Below, piece after piece: positions 46,245-58,000 of a stretch of 64,000 nucleotides of DNA. The translations under genes and the position numbers were made by a program. The stretch covers positions 14,534,290 through 14,598,289 of the forward strand of contig OZ020489.1 of NCBI GenBank assembly GCA_963971405.1. Reading direction: 5' to 3'. The DNA is from Psococerastis gibbosa. Its lineage: Eukaryota; Arthropoda; Insecta; Psocodea; Psocidae. Within the stretch, counting starts at the first letter, position 1; each line of letters starts with the position of its first letter. Under the pieces are notes generated by a model. It did no database searches, was not told the origin of the DNA, and saw only the letters and a program-made list of their open reading frames with translations.

Positions 46245-46585
46245 CCCCCCCCCAAGGACGGATACAGGGGGGGGGGGGGTAGCTGCCCCCCAAAATTTGG
46301 TAAATCTATTGTAAATTAAGTTATTACGCTCTAATTTTGTCGATCCTACATAAGTTTTTCCTATTTTGACCCTCAGCTACCCCCCCCCCAAAAATGGGCT
46401 GGATCCGTCCCAGAGCAAGGACGGATACAGGCGGTAGCTGCCCCCCCCCCCAAATTTGGTAAATCTATTGTAAATTAAGTTATTACGCTCTAATTTTGTC
46501 GATCCTACATAAGTTTTTCCTATTTTGACCCTCAGCTACCCCCCCAAAAAAATGGGCTGGATCCGTCCCTGCCCCCCCCCCCACA
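46245..46585. repeat. Two tandem MITE-like units with C/G runs, about 165 bp each
   Basis: Each unit opens AAGGACGGATACAGG and closes GGGCTGGATCCGTCCC, with an AT-rich core (TAAATCTATTGTAAATTAAG) and C runs between. The cores of the two units at about 46300 and 46460 are almost identical, which suggests a recent tandem duplication or an assembly collapse at the C runs. Confidence 0.72.
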
Positions 46586-48189
46586 TTTCCTACCTTAATC
46601 CCTACAGTGGTAGTCGGTCCCATTTGTTACACAAAAAAAAAAACATGATCCATAAATTGTACCTTACGTCCTGCTGGCAACTCCTTTATTGTAAATAATA
46701 TTCAATATTAGGCTACATCGACGGTAAAGCCTAAGCTGCGGCAGTGTAAGGGTGGAAAACATTTACCGCAATACTGATAATATTCATAGTGGATTTCCCA
46801 AGACGTGGCAGAATAGACAAATTGGACCGACGGATTAAGGATTTGTTCAAAAAATTGGTCGTTCCTTTTAGATTGGCATGCAAAGGCAAAAGGTTCTGGA
46901 ATTCCCTAGATTTGCATGGGCGCCACTCTTTGCCACTGCTTTCTGTGGACAGAAGATATTGACGCAAGACCTGTGCTATGACCTCATCTTTTTCTGGGCT
47001 GGAAATCAAGCTAAACGGTTGTCCCGGGTAAGACCACATCAACCAATATGCTTATAGGCCGCAGAATATTTTTTACTCAGATTTCAAAGTTGAATTTCTT
47101 ACAATAAATCGAACGCAGACAACTCATCTGGAAATCAGAACAGTGGGTCAGTGTCACAAACTGAACAAATCTGGTCACGGTGCCACCACATTTCATTAGA
47201 ATAAAAGCAAGAAGAATGGTTAGCAGAAAAAAATAGACTGATTGATGGCACTATGGCGAAATTATCAGTTAAAAACCCACGGGATTTGTTACAAGTCCGA
47301 AATGGTGCACAATGTTTTCCGACACATGCTGGATGCACACAGCACCGTCAGTCCGGTCCTGGCCGGGCACAAGAGGTTTCTAAGTCCACATGTGGACTTT
47401 ACTTTGATCACTACGAAGTTTTTAGTCGAGGACCGCTTCGCTAGGGGTATCAGCCGTTCAACAGAATAAGAATAAATCTATTGGTAGAGGGCAATGGCAA
47501 TGATGTAATATTATAAAACAATGGGTTGGTTTGACTTACTTGCCTACTATGTTAATAGATTGTCATTAGACTTGGCTTCAGAGTCATCGAACAATTTGGG
47601 TGGAGACCATTCTCAGGGGAAGGGGAAGTTCTTTCTCAATCCTCAAGGGGATTGGATATTCGGAATTACTCAATAATGCCGAGTAGAAACCATCAGCCCT
47701 TCTCAGACAATGTGAGTCCAACTAACCCTTTGCTAAATAAAAATAAGAAGTTATAGTAAGTAAAGATATTATCCGCGTGGAATTCAGTGTCAAGCATTTA
47801 GTGTTTTACTTTTCTTTTTGCTTTATTTTTAGAAAACTCTGCCGATGGTTATGTCGCACGTACCAGCAGGGCTTTCAGTCCTGACACCCATCCACTTAAT
47901 CCAGACATGGACAGATGGGATATTTCGACAGCTCGATTTTGGCCGGAAAGGCAACATGAAACGCTACAGAACGCTAGCCCCGCCACAGTACACACTCTCT
48001 AATGTCAACTGTCCTGTTTCATTGTTTTACTCCTGGGGAGACTTCCTTATCAATGCCTCAGTAAGTATTATTGTAAAATCTCAAGAAAATTAAATTATTT
48101 AGCATGAAGATTTTCCCTTTGTAAATTTCTCATTTTCTGTTTTCTTTTAAGTAGCCTAGGTCAATAAAACTATATTCACAAAATACACA

Positions 48190-48440
48190 TGTATTAGGCA
48201 CTGTGCCCTCAATAATGGTATGTACTTAGATTTTTGTGTCTATGCCCTACCCATTTCGAGCTTCAACTTTTTATGTGAGGTAGCAGCTGCCGCTCTTTTT
48301 TAATAACCTCTAGCACTCTCATTCGTCGCGTGATCCCTCCAGCTGATCTGAAGCATCCTTCTGTAATACCACACTTGCCCTGTATTCTGGCAATAACAGT
48401 TTGATTATACCTAAAGGAATAAAATTTTTGTTGTTTTCCA
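48190..48440 (-). mobile_element. RTE-type LINE fragment in copy 2, shared with copy 1
   Basis: Counterpart of 31610-32130 in copy 1 without the SINE: TGTGCCCTCAATAATGGTAT, CATTCGTCGCGTGATCCCTC, then the shared non-LINE sequence TTTTCCATTCTAAACT. Confidence 0.78.
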
Positions 48441-48509
48441 TTCTAAACTTATAGTAATGGAGCACTATTCCAACGTGCCAACCTTACATTACAATCATGA
48501 GCTTTTTTG

Positions 48510-48800
48510 ATGGGGCTTCTTCTTCTTGAGTTGCAATCTAGGGATTGGTTTGCAGCGAATGTTGTATTTTTCTCCTCCACTCTTGTCTGTTTTGTGCGGT
48601 CCTTTGTTCTTTGTAGGTGTCGCACCCTAGGTCCTTCATGACATCCCCTAGGTACTCCTTCCTCAGTCGTCCTCTTGAGTTGGTGCCTTCAATACCCTCA
48701 ATTATGTTTTTGAATGTTCTTCGTGTCTCAGAATATGCCACATCCATTTGCCTCTTCTTGTTGAAATGATAGCCATAATAGCTCTTTTTTCGTTTATTCT
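48510..48800 (-). mobile_element. LINE 3' fragment, RTE-like, private to copy 2
   Basis: The minus-strand frame ends GRLRKEYLGDVMKDLGCDTY. Close to 35030-35262. Copy 1 intron 6 runs across this point without it (ATTATGAGCTATTTAGACGA at 32350). Confidence 0.75.
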
Positions 48801-49149
48801 ATGACGAGGCTAATGTCAGAAATATTTTAATTTCAGGACGTCAGACTATTAAAGAATGAATTCCCTAACGTCGTGTTCACCCAAGAGCATACTGACTACA
48901 ACCATATCGACTATGCGTGGAGCAAAACAGCTTGGAAAGATATCTACCCAGATGTTATTGGATTGATGAAAAATTACAACCATTAAAGCAACGAAATCAT
49001 GCCGATAGCTTAGGGCAGGTCATAACGATACCATGCACTGCAGTCAATGCTATATTGGTAATGGGGGAGAAACATTAGCACGAAACTATGCAGTTCACAT
49101 GCCCTCGGCATAGCTTGTAGAAAAACAGTATTTCAGGCCTTTGTTTGGA

Positions 49150-49330
49150 AGTAAAGTAAATAAATAAATCTATAAAAGCCTTCTCTTACACTCAACTAGG
49201 AAGACCCGAGACCGCCTGCTTTACATGCCCTCCGAAGCATGGCCAGAAAATTTAGCAAGTGTTGGACTCGAACCAACAACCTTTCGGGTGAATGTCGAAG
49301 TCTGTACCACTACTCTACATGTCCTGAAGT
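49150..49330 (-). mobile_element. tRNA-derived SINE (family A), antisense
   Basis: TTTACATGCCCTCCGAAGCA, AGTGTTGGACTCGAACCAAC (reversed B box) and CTGTACCACTACTCTACATG (reversed A box). Located just 3' of lipase copy 2. Confidence 0.85.
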
Positions 49331-49634
49331 AGTGAAAACCATAACACAAGACAAATTATTCGTCAGTACAAAAGATATATTTCTAAAAGCTACCGATAAT
49401 GCTAGACAATTTACATTCATTTTTACACATTATCACATTGGTCAACTGGAAATCACGGATCATTTATACTAAACACCGTATTATCATTAGTTTTACAACT
49501 ATTACAACTTAAGATAGGTACAAAGTAATCAGTCAGTGGTTTTAAAAGATTCATAAATCGGCGTGATAAGTAACAAGTGTGTTTAAACTTTAAACCAGAA
49601 ATTAAAGCACGCTCATTATATAGAAAAAAATTGG

Positions 49635-50650
49635 TTGTCTGTAAGTCGGTTGTAAAATCGGATTACGGACGATAGTTTTACGTGACAACGCCTAAATTAA
49701 ATTAATTAACTTAAATAATATATGGCTGGAAAGAGAAAGAAATGTGGAAAAGCCCTTAAGTACCGTAGTTTGCATTTTTTTAAATAGACAACGCGGCCGA
49801 AAGAGGCCTATTTTTGTTGAAAATCGTGCGCACCCCCTGACGTTTCACACCCCCAAAGCCAAACCCCTTGCTTGATCATCACAATAGCATGGCCTGAAAG
49901 AGGAAGAATAGACGAAGACATGGGTATAATTTAAATTAAGATAGGCCTTCCACATCAGCCCAAAAAATTGCTTTAAACCCGCCCATGCAATTCAAATGTG
50001 ATTGCTGGAAATGCGTCATTTTGTGTTCCACTCGTGTTTAAGAGGTGCAGGTGTGAATTTGAAAATATGTATTTATACTCGTTTGAAACCTTAATTCATG
50101 CTGCTTCCAATGAGACATTAAAAATTAATTTCAGTTGAAAATTGCAGGCTGTGGAATTTTTTTACTCTATGCATGTAAATTTAAAAGTACCCTTTGAACC
50201 TGTTTTCCGCGGAAACAGTGATGGCTTACCAACTCACTTGTGCCTGAACGAAGAGATGGATAGTAAAACTGAATATATATGTCTGGAAAGAGTAAGAAAG
50301 GTGGAAAAGAACTAAAGTAGTTTGAAGTTTTCAAATTGATATTGATACCTCCAAAAACCCCCAAACCTATTTTCGATTAAAATCGGCAAATTCGGGCCAG
50401 AGTTGGGCGCACCTCCTCACGTTTCACACCCCCAAAGTCGAACCCCTTGCTCTATCACAACAAATATAGCATGGCCTGAAAGAGGAAGAATAGACGAAGA
50501 CATGGGTATAATTCCCAAATTGCCCACAAAGTTGCTTTAAACCAGCGTTACTGACCCGCGTTAGCGGCCCGTGTTACCTTTTTTCGTAGATGCACCTAGT
50601 ATTCCAGCCGGCGCTCATCGATTTATTAGACGTTGTCACGTCAAAAAAAA
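49635..50650. mobile_element. Inverted-repeat element with an internal duplication
   Basis: TTTTACGTGACAACG near the left end pairs with CGTTGTCACGT near the right. Inside are two copies of a block about 560 bp apart (ATATGGCTGGAAAGAG at 49721 and its relative at 50279; GGAAGAATAGACGAAGACAT at 49901 and 50482). The surrounding lipase 3' flank is continuous in copy 1 (34620), so this is an insertion in copy 2 after or at the duplication. Confidence 0.7.
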
Positions 50651-50654
50651 TTGA

Positions 50655-52060
50655 TATGACAACTAGTTGTATATTTTTGCGTCGACTCAGGAATTTAAGT
50701 TTTGCATGTCCATTAAAAGTTATACAGTGGAATTACCGCCATAGAAAATAAAGCAACTTCTGGTTTTAAGGTCATAAAGTAATAGTAACACCCTGAAAGG
50801 TTATTTTAAACGATGGGTTTAAAAGCAATAGAATTACCATTAGGTAGACGCTCAAAAGTTACAAATAATAAAAGCAACATCGCCTTGAAAATAAATACAG
50901 CAGTTTTCCCAAAGCTCAAAAATTATGATAAAATTGCTGGAATGATGACACGTATTTGGGGGAATGGAACAAAAATAAATAAAAAATCTAGGGTTGTCCT
51001 TCACTACAGACCACACGGCAAGTAAATCTCAATAAGAGTAAATATAGTAGTAACAAGTAAGTAGTAACAAAACCAAAAAGCTAGTGACTCCAGTGAAAAA
51101 AACTAGCTGCAAATCCATTCACGGGCAGTTTTTAGTAGAAAGATGAACTGAAAGTGTAAAAGACCATTTCTTCTAGCTTTAAGCACATACTTTTGTTTCG
51201 CGGAGATGCCCTGAACGTAAGCATGGCACCAATCAGCTAATTGCTCAAAGTACTAAGAGCATAATAAATAAATAAACAAATATTAAGCCACACCAATCAG
51301 CTGCCACTTTAAATTAAATTAATTCTATAATAGCCCTTTAAAATAAATTAGCAATAGAACATGATAAACATGGAGGGGAAAGTTAAACACATTGCATACA
51401 ACTATTCAGAAGTACAGCGCCTGGGGAGACACCATAGTGAATTAAAAGTAAAAAAAAGTTTGCTTCAGTCTTAACATTATAAAGCTGCCTAGGCAGGGTA
51501 AGAAGAAAATAGCGGGGGTTGCGTTCCTCGCAGTTTGTAAATTGCCACGCTCACAAGAATTTGTTTAGTAAAGGAGATTCAAATAACATCAAAGAAAATA
51601 TTTTGGGACGCCAAGAGTTCAGACCAATTTTTAAAATTAATAAATTAATCACTTGAATAACTTTTTTTTTATATTTCCTAAGGGACTTACACTCTTAAGG
51701 ACCTCGTATTGTATTGGACACTGTAGAATATTCGACTGAATCTGAATTTTTGATATTACACGTTCTAATTAATTTTCGACCCATATTTATTATTTATTGA
51801 CCAATATTCGAGTGTGTAATATATGGGGGCGTTTTGAAATCACTGTGAACTGCACAAACACAATAAAACTAACAAATTCCGAGAGCGTTATGATGTTAAG
51901 AGGCAACCGTTTAAAATACAGCAAATACTAGAAGCGCATCTGATTATTCGGGTGGTGATCGAGATAGGCAGCAAGGGGGACTAGGTTAGGAGATTTGCCC
52001 TTGCTGCGGGGCGCAGGAGCCATGTTGAGGGGCAAGGGGGCGGGGCCACCATCGGGCCCA
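50655..52060. other. Intergenic DNA between the lipase pseudogene and the cadherin tail
   Basis: AT-rich. An open frame at 50813-51025 encodes 70 basic residues with no motif I know. 51960-52068 probably includes the 3' untranslated part of the cadherin gene. Nothing else recognised. Confidence 0.4.
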
Positions 52061-52068
52061 TCCGTATG

Positions 52069-55000
52069 TCACACGTCAGTGTGCAAAACCCCACGAGGAT
52101 TTAATTTCTTGAGCTCAGGAGCTTCCAGCTCCGAATCATCTGAAAAACAAATAAGAAACGAATTTTTAATTCAAACATGTTGCATCATCTACAGCGCTTG
52201 CTGTGCGAGCCCCCGACAAGTTTATTAACTGGGGGTCCACAGGATTTTTGTTTTACAATAGTATAACTTTATTGTTAACTTATTTATAAATATATTCCTT
52301 CGGCATAGGGGAGTACGAAAGTAAGAAGGAAAAAAAATTAAATGCAGCGGGTTCTCTTATGTTTCATATAAGAATGGATGCACTGTTGTGAATCGGGTTT
52401 TTGTACTTGAGCAAGAAGAAACATAAAAAAGGCAAAGAAAAAGCTCTAGTCTTCGACCATACAATACTCCAGACACGCCATCTTAAAATTTCCGAGGGAA
52501 CATAAAAATGACGTTAACACAGGCAACGTTACTCACCCAGCCTTCACTAGCACCGGGATGCAATATTATAATATAGGTAGCCTACTCCAGAAGTAGGTAT
52601 ATTGAATTTACCAAATTTTGCGGCTCAACTAATTCTGATGTGCTCTCCACTAGTCTCTCCTTATCAAATCGCTATTGTTTCAACGAAAAACAAAATTAGT
52701 CCAACAGGAATGTCGAAAAATAGGTACAAAACAAGTGTTAGTTAGCCTATGTAAATATTTTTATTGTAACGGGGACATGCAGATGAATGCTGCGCATATC
52801 TTGGAGAGATCGCGACGATCGTGTCCCTAATTCCGATTACGCCACCAGTATCAGCCACTGAGGATGAGTTCCAAAAGTTAACGGCCACACACTGTATACC
52901 AAAACTAAGATGAACAAGAATATGTTTTTTACTTTGTGACACCCTACGATCGAGTTTCCGGCGTGTCCGCATTGATTTACATCTAATATGGAATACAGAA
53001 GCTCTGTAGTTTTGTATACAACATTCAAACAAAACAGTCCTAAGTGTTTTCATTATATCTGTATCGGTATAGGGGAAATGCATTGGATGCAAGGCATAAC
53101 AAAATGGTGCAATCGAAATTGTTACAGTGTCGCACTGTACCAAAACATTCCAAATCCATACTTTTCACATTTTGCGTGGATAGTACAAAACATTCCCGTT
53201 AGAATGCGCTGTGCACTTGCGACAAAAAATTTTAGTTTTAGGCTGCACTAAATTGCTTTCGTACGTCATTAAAGTAAATACTGTATTTCGTTTTGGTCAG
53301 GTAAAATATTAAATATTTCTTTTACTCTAATTCTCGACCAACAGCCTGTCTTTTCCTGCTGTAACCATACCATTGGTCATGGCTTCATGGACACGGCAAA
53401 ATCAAACCACATGAGAATTTTTCTCTGAATTAGGTATCCAAATTATGGCTAAATTCAGAAGCCCGTATGCTTTACAGGGGCTATGAAATCCTGTCCCACT
53501 GCAGCAATGGAGATAGTATTGGACTTCCCATCCTATGACAACAGTCGGGACCAGCGTTTCCACTTTCAGGGATATTTCCCTTGTTAGGGAAAATCCGGGT
53601 TTATTCACTGCACTAAAGGGAAATTGGAGGGAAAAGGGAATTTTGAGGGAAATTTGAAGAAAGAAGAGAGATATTGAGGGCAGCGTTTCCACTTTGAGGG
53701 AAATTTCCCTTTTTAGGGAAAATCCGGGTTTATTCACTGCACTAAAGGGAAATTGGAGGGAAAAGGGAATTTTGAGCAGCGTTTCCACTTGCGATACATC
53801 AAATTTCCCTCAGCGGCAACTCAAAATTTCCCTCTTTTCCCTCGCTCGCCTAATTCGCTAATATTCCTCTATTTTCTAAATTTCCAAAATTTCTGGGGGG
53901 GGGGGGAAGTCTGCCTAGCAAATTATAAGACTTTTTTATTATTTAAATTTTATTGTTTTTTAATGAGTAAAAAAAAATGAATGAATGAATGAATGTATTA
54001 AATATTTAGAACAATTTAAATACAATAATTGTAAAGCCCCACATGGAGACCTATAACAATTTACCCTACTCTAAAACTAAAGAAAACGAAAAAAAATCAA
54101 TTAGACTTAATTTAACTTATTAAACTACACTTACATATTAATAACAGATCTCTCGTAAACACATAACAGTCTAGTCCACTATTTCAAATAAAGATTCCAC
54201 CTCTTCCCGTCTCATCAGCCATTCCCGGACGAATTTGGAAAATTTATTTATTGACAGCGACCCAGGACAAATATTAAGTAAGTTAAATAATTTTGGTGCT
54301 ATATATTGGTAGGATTTGGTAAAATTTGCTATGTATGCCCTTGGTACTACAAGGTGCTCAATTCTTCTAGTATTTGCTGGTCTGGGTCTCTGTACCATGT
54401 CCCCACTGATAGAGTAAAAAATTCGCAATGTCTTGTAAAAGAACAAGTGCCGCAGCGGGAATAAACCGAGAGACGCAAAGAGAGGGAATGATGGCCAAGT
54501 TCTAGGTTTTTTGACTATTGTTCTAATAAGGTATTTTTGGGTAACTACAAGTGAATTTAAATTTGTAACAAAGGTCCCACCCCACACTTGGATACCATAC
54601 GCTAACCGAGATTCACAAAGTGAGTGGTATAGTTGGATTAAAATTTTTTGAGGGCAGACCGTGCGGAGGTAAAAAAGTTGTCTTAAAAAATTTCGACATT
54701 TTCCGTTTATCGATTTTAAGTGGCTGCTCCATTTCATATCACTGTTGAAGTGGACGCCAAGGTATTTCGTCGTTTGTGCTTTAGTGATAGCTGGGCATTG
54801 ACAATTTGGATTTTGTAAGTCGCAATTATACGCATGGCATCTCACTTCGAGGGGCTCATCTATACTTCCTGTTCTTAGATTGTATGGCAGAAAACAGGTT
54901 TTACTAACATTAATTGTAAGGCCATGGATTTGGAACCAAGTGTTAAGATGTTGTAAATCCTCAGTCATAAACATTTGTATCTCATTCCAGTCTCTTGCAG

Positions 55001-58000
55001 AGTAGCAGAGTGCCGTGTCATCAGCGAAGCTAGTCAAAGTACCATGTAGCCGCAAGTTGCATAGTTGATTAGTGTATAAAATAAATAATAATGGGCCTAA
55101 GATTGAGCCTTGTGGTACAGAACATAGTTGTTCCAAAGCGTCACTATCTACAAAACCAACTGTTCCACTTTTTTGAATTTGCAAACGTACTCTCTGAGTC
55201 CTCCCGATCAGATAGCTCTTGAACCACTCCCACGCTATTCCTCTTACCCCTGCATTCCATAAAATGTCTAGGAGCAAATTGTGTTCGACAGAATCAAAGG
55301 CACGGCTTATATCTAAGAACAAGCTGGCTGTTTTACGGCCTTTATTTAGAGAATCGTATATGGGTCGGGTAAATTCTATTAACGCTAAATCTGTTCCTTT
55401 TCCTGCCCTAAACCCAAATTGATTTGAACTTATCCAATTATGTTTCGATAAAAAGTTGTTCAAGCGAGCTGCCATAAGTTTTTCTATGACTTTACTTGTT
55501 ACATTGAGTAGACTTATAGGACGATATGACTTTGCAGAGCGGCGATCCCCTTTCTTATGCAATGGTATAACTATTGCTTCTTTCATTTTATTAGGAAATA
55601 TTCCTTGTGAAAAACTGAGATTTATGATATGTGTAAGATAGGTAGTAATATGAGCCAATAAAACTAAACTTTTGTTTCTGGAACGCCCAGCGAGCTAGTC
55701 GTCTCATTATACTACATATATGCATGACGGCCAAATTGCTGAACCTGTTTTGAATGGTGGTACCAGACGCGGATTTTGGTATTTTCCTCGGAGGATGCGG
55801 GAGAATTTTACCTAAAATTGGAACCTATACATTCACCTTTCAAGTAGGGTATAAGTAACCTATACACATGTTATACCCTGGAGGCAGGGGGGCCCGGGGT
55901 TCTCCCCGGAGAAAAAATTGATAAATGGTCACAAAGGTTTTTGCGCATGTTATAACCTAGAGATAGGGGGGCCCGGGGGTTTCCCCCGGAGGAAAAAAAT
56001 TATAAATAGGCCCAAATTCGTGAGGTTTTACGCATTTTGCAAGCAGTATAGTTGAGATTTTACCGACAAATATACCTATCACTGCGGGGGGCCCGGAGAA
56101 AATGTCTGAAAAAACAGGTCTGAAGTATTGGGGTTTTAAGCTTTTTGAGTAATATTTTTTTTGTGAAAGTACTTGGTCAATATGTTTATTTTTGTTAAGT
56201 CTTTCAGGTGAAATAAGCACACCAAGAATTAATTTCCCTTTCGTTATTGTGGATACTACGCCTTTAGCCTCCATTTGTCACCAGAAATCCGGGGGAGGAC
56301 CCCCCTATTTACGCCAATGGTTTTCCCTCGCTCTTTCAACGAGTTTTCCTAAAATTGGTGTAACCTCAACACAGTAGAATCCGTTTATTATGACTCCGTC
56401 TATATTGAACAATGACCAACCGCCTATTATGACGAATTACGAAGATAATTTGGTTTTCATTATATATACCTAGGTATATTGTATACTATACGTCTTGTAT
56501 GACATCCATGTTTGTCAATTCCCTTCGATGTCATTATAACCGGATTCTATTGTATATTTAAAACTCCATTCTATCTAGTGTACGCTGCAAATATTTCAGG
56601 GGGAGGACCCAAAACACGTGCCTGTGCCTTTACCTCGTGTTGTCGTGCAGTTGTGCTGCTACAACTAGTCAAATCATCATATCATAAGCAAAGCACTGAT
56701 GTACTCCTGTTTTTAAAATTCCCACCATGCCATCAGTCGTGGCATCAGAATTGAGAATTCATAACATTCGCGCTAAAATTTGAAACCGTTATTTATTCAT
56801 ATTTATCAAATTTTATGTGTTTTTATTATATGTTGTAACATTTTCCATTTTCAGCTAGTTTATTTTAATCATTGACTTCTCCACCAGTTTTCCCTCAAAA
56901 TTCCCTTTTCCCTCCAATTTCCCTTTAGTGCAGTGAATAAACCCGGATTTTCCCTAAAAAGGGAAATTTCCCTCAAAGTGGAAACGCTGATTTTGAGGGA
57001 AATTTGAAGAAATAAGATTGATATTGAGGGAAATTTGAGGGAAAACTGGTGGAGAAGTCAATGATTAAAATAAACTAGCTGAAAATGGAAAATGTTACAA
57101 CATATAATAAAAACACATAAATATGAATAAATAACGGTTTCAAATTTTAGGCTGTCCAGCGTTTCCACTTTGAGGGAAATTTCCCTTTTTTAGGGAAAAT
57201 CCGGGTTTATTCACTGCACTAAAGGGAAAGTGGAGGGAAAAGGGAATTTTGAGGGAAATTTGAAGAAAGAACTTAGATACGAAATACGAATATACGATCT
57301 GCGTTTCCACTAGCAAGTAGCAATACATCCACATCCAGCGTTTCCTTTCCACTTTGAGGGAAATTTCCCTTTTTAGGGAAAATCCGGGTTTATTGACACT
57401 TTATTCACTGCACTAATGGTAAAAAGGAATTTTGAGGGAAATTTGAAGAATGAAGCGAGATTTTGTGGGAAATTTGAGGGAAAACTGGTGGAAAAGTCCA
57501 TGATTAAAAAAACTCGCTGAAAATAGAAAAAAAGTTACAAGAAATAATAAAAACACATAAAATTTGATAAATGTGAATAAATAACAGTTTCAAATTTTAG
57601 CGCGACTGTTATGAATTCGCAATTACAACGACTGATGGCTTGGTGGGAATTTAAAAAACAGTAGTACATCAGCTAGTGCTTCGCTTATGATATGATATGA
57701 TTTGACTAGTTGTAGCAGCACAAATGCACGAGGCAGAGCCGGCAGAGGCACAAGCATGTGTTTTGGGTCCGGACCCCCCCCCCCCAGAAATATTTGCAGC
57801 GTACACTAGATAGAATGGAGTTTTAAATATACAGCAGAATCCATTTATTATGACATCGAAGGGAATTGTCAAACATGGATGTCATACATGGCGTATAGTA
57901 CACAATAGACTATATCGCTACTCCTGAAGAAAAAGGACACAACTCTAAATCCATCAATTTACAGAAATTGAAGTTAAAGTTTTTTTAAATAATGATAATT

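Larger units (their letters stand above)
35957..48986 (+). pseudogene. Lipase copy 2, missing exons 3 and 4
   Basis: Tandem paralogue of the gene at 20810-32549. Kept exons: 35957-36055 (signal peptide), the visible part of exon 2 (39146-39292, its start hidden by the assembly gap), 46872-47027, 47833-48060 and 48837-48986. All have open frames and good splice sites. Exons 3 and 4 are absent between 39293 and 46871, so the GHSMG nucleophile is gone. Joining exon 2 to exon 5 would also shift the frame. The oxyanion histidine codon in exon 2 is CAA (Gln) at 39235-39237 where copy 1 has CAT. The acid and base residues (SWGDFL, YNHIDY) remain. Homology to copy 1 resumes within intron 4 at about 46790. 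A transcript with new exons, or an assembly error near the gap, is possible. Confidence 0.85.

Noticed and set aside
52742-53143. 133 aa minus-strand frame as a host gene
   Set aside because: No recognisable domain, overlaps other chance frames, no splice or start support.
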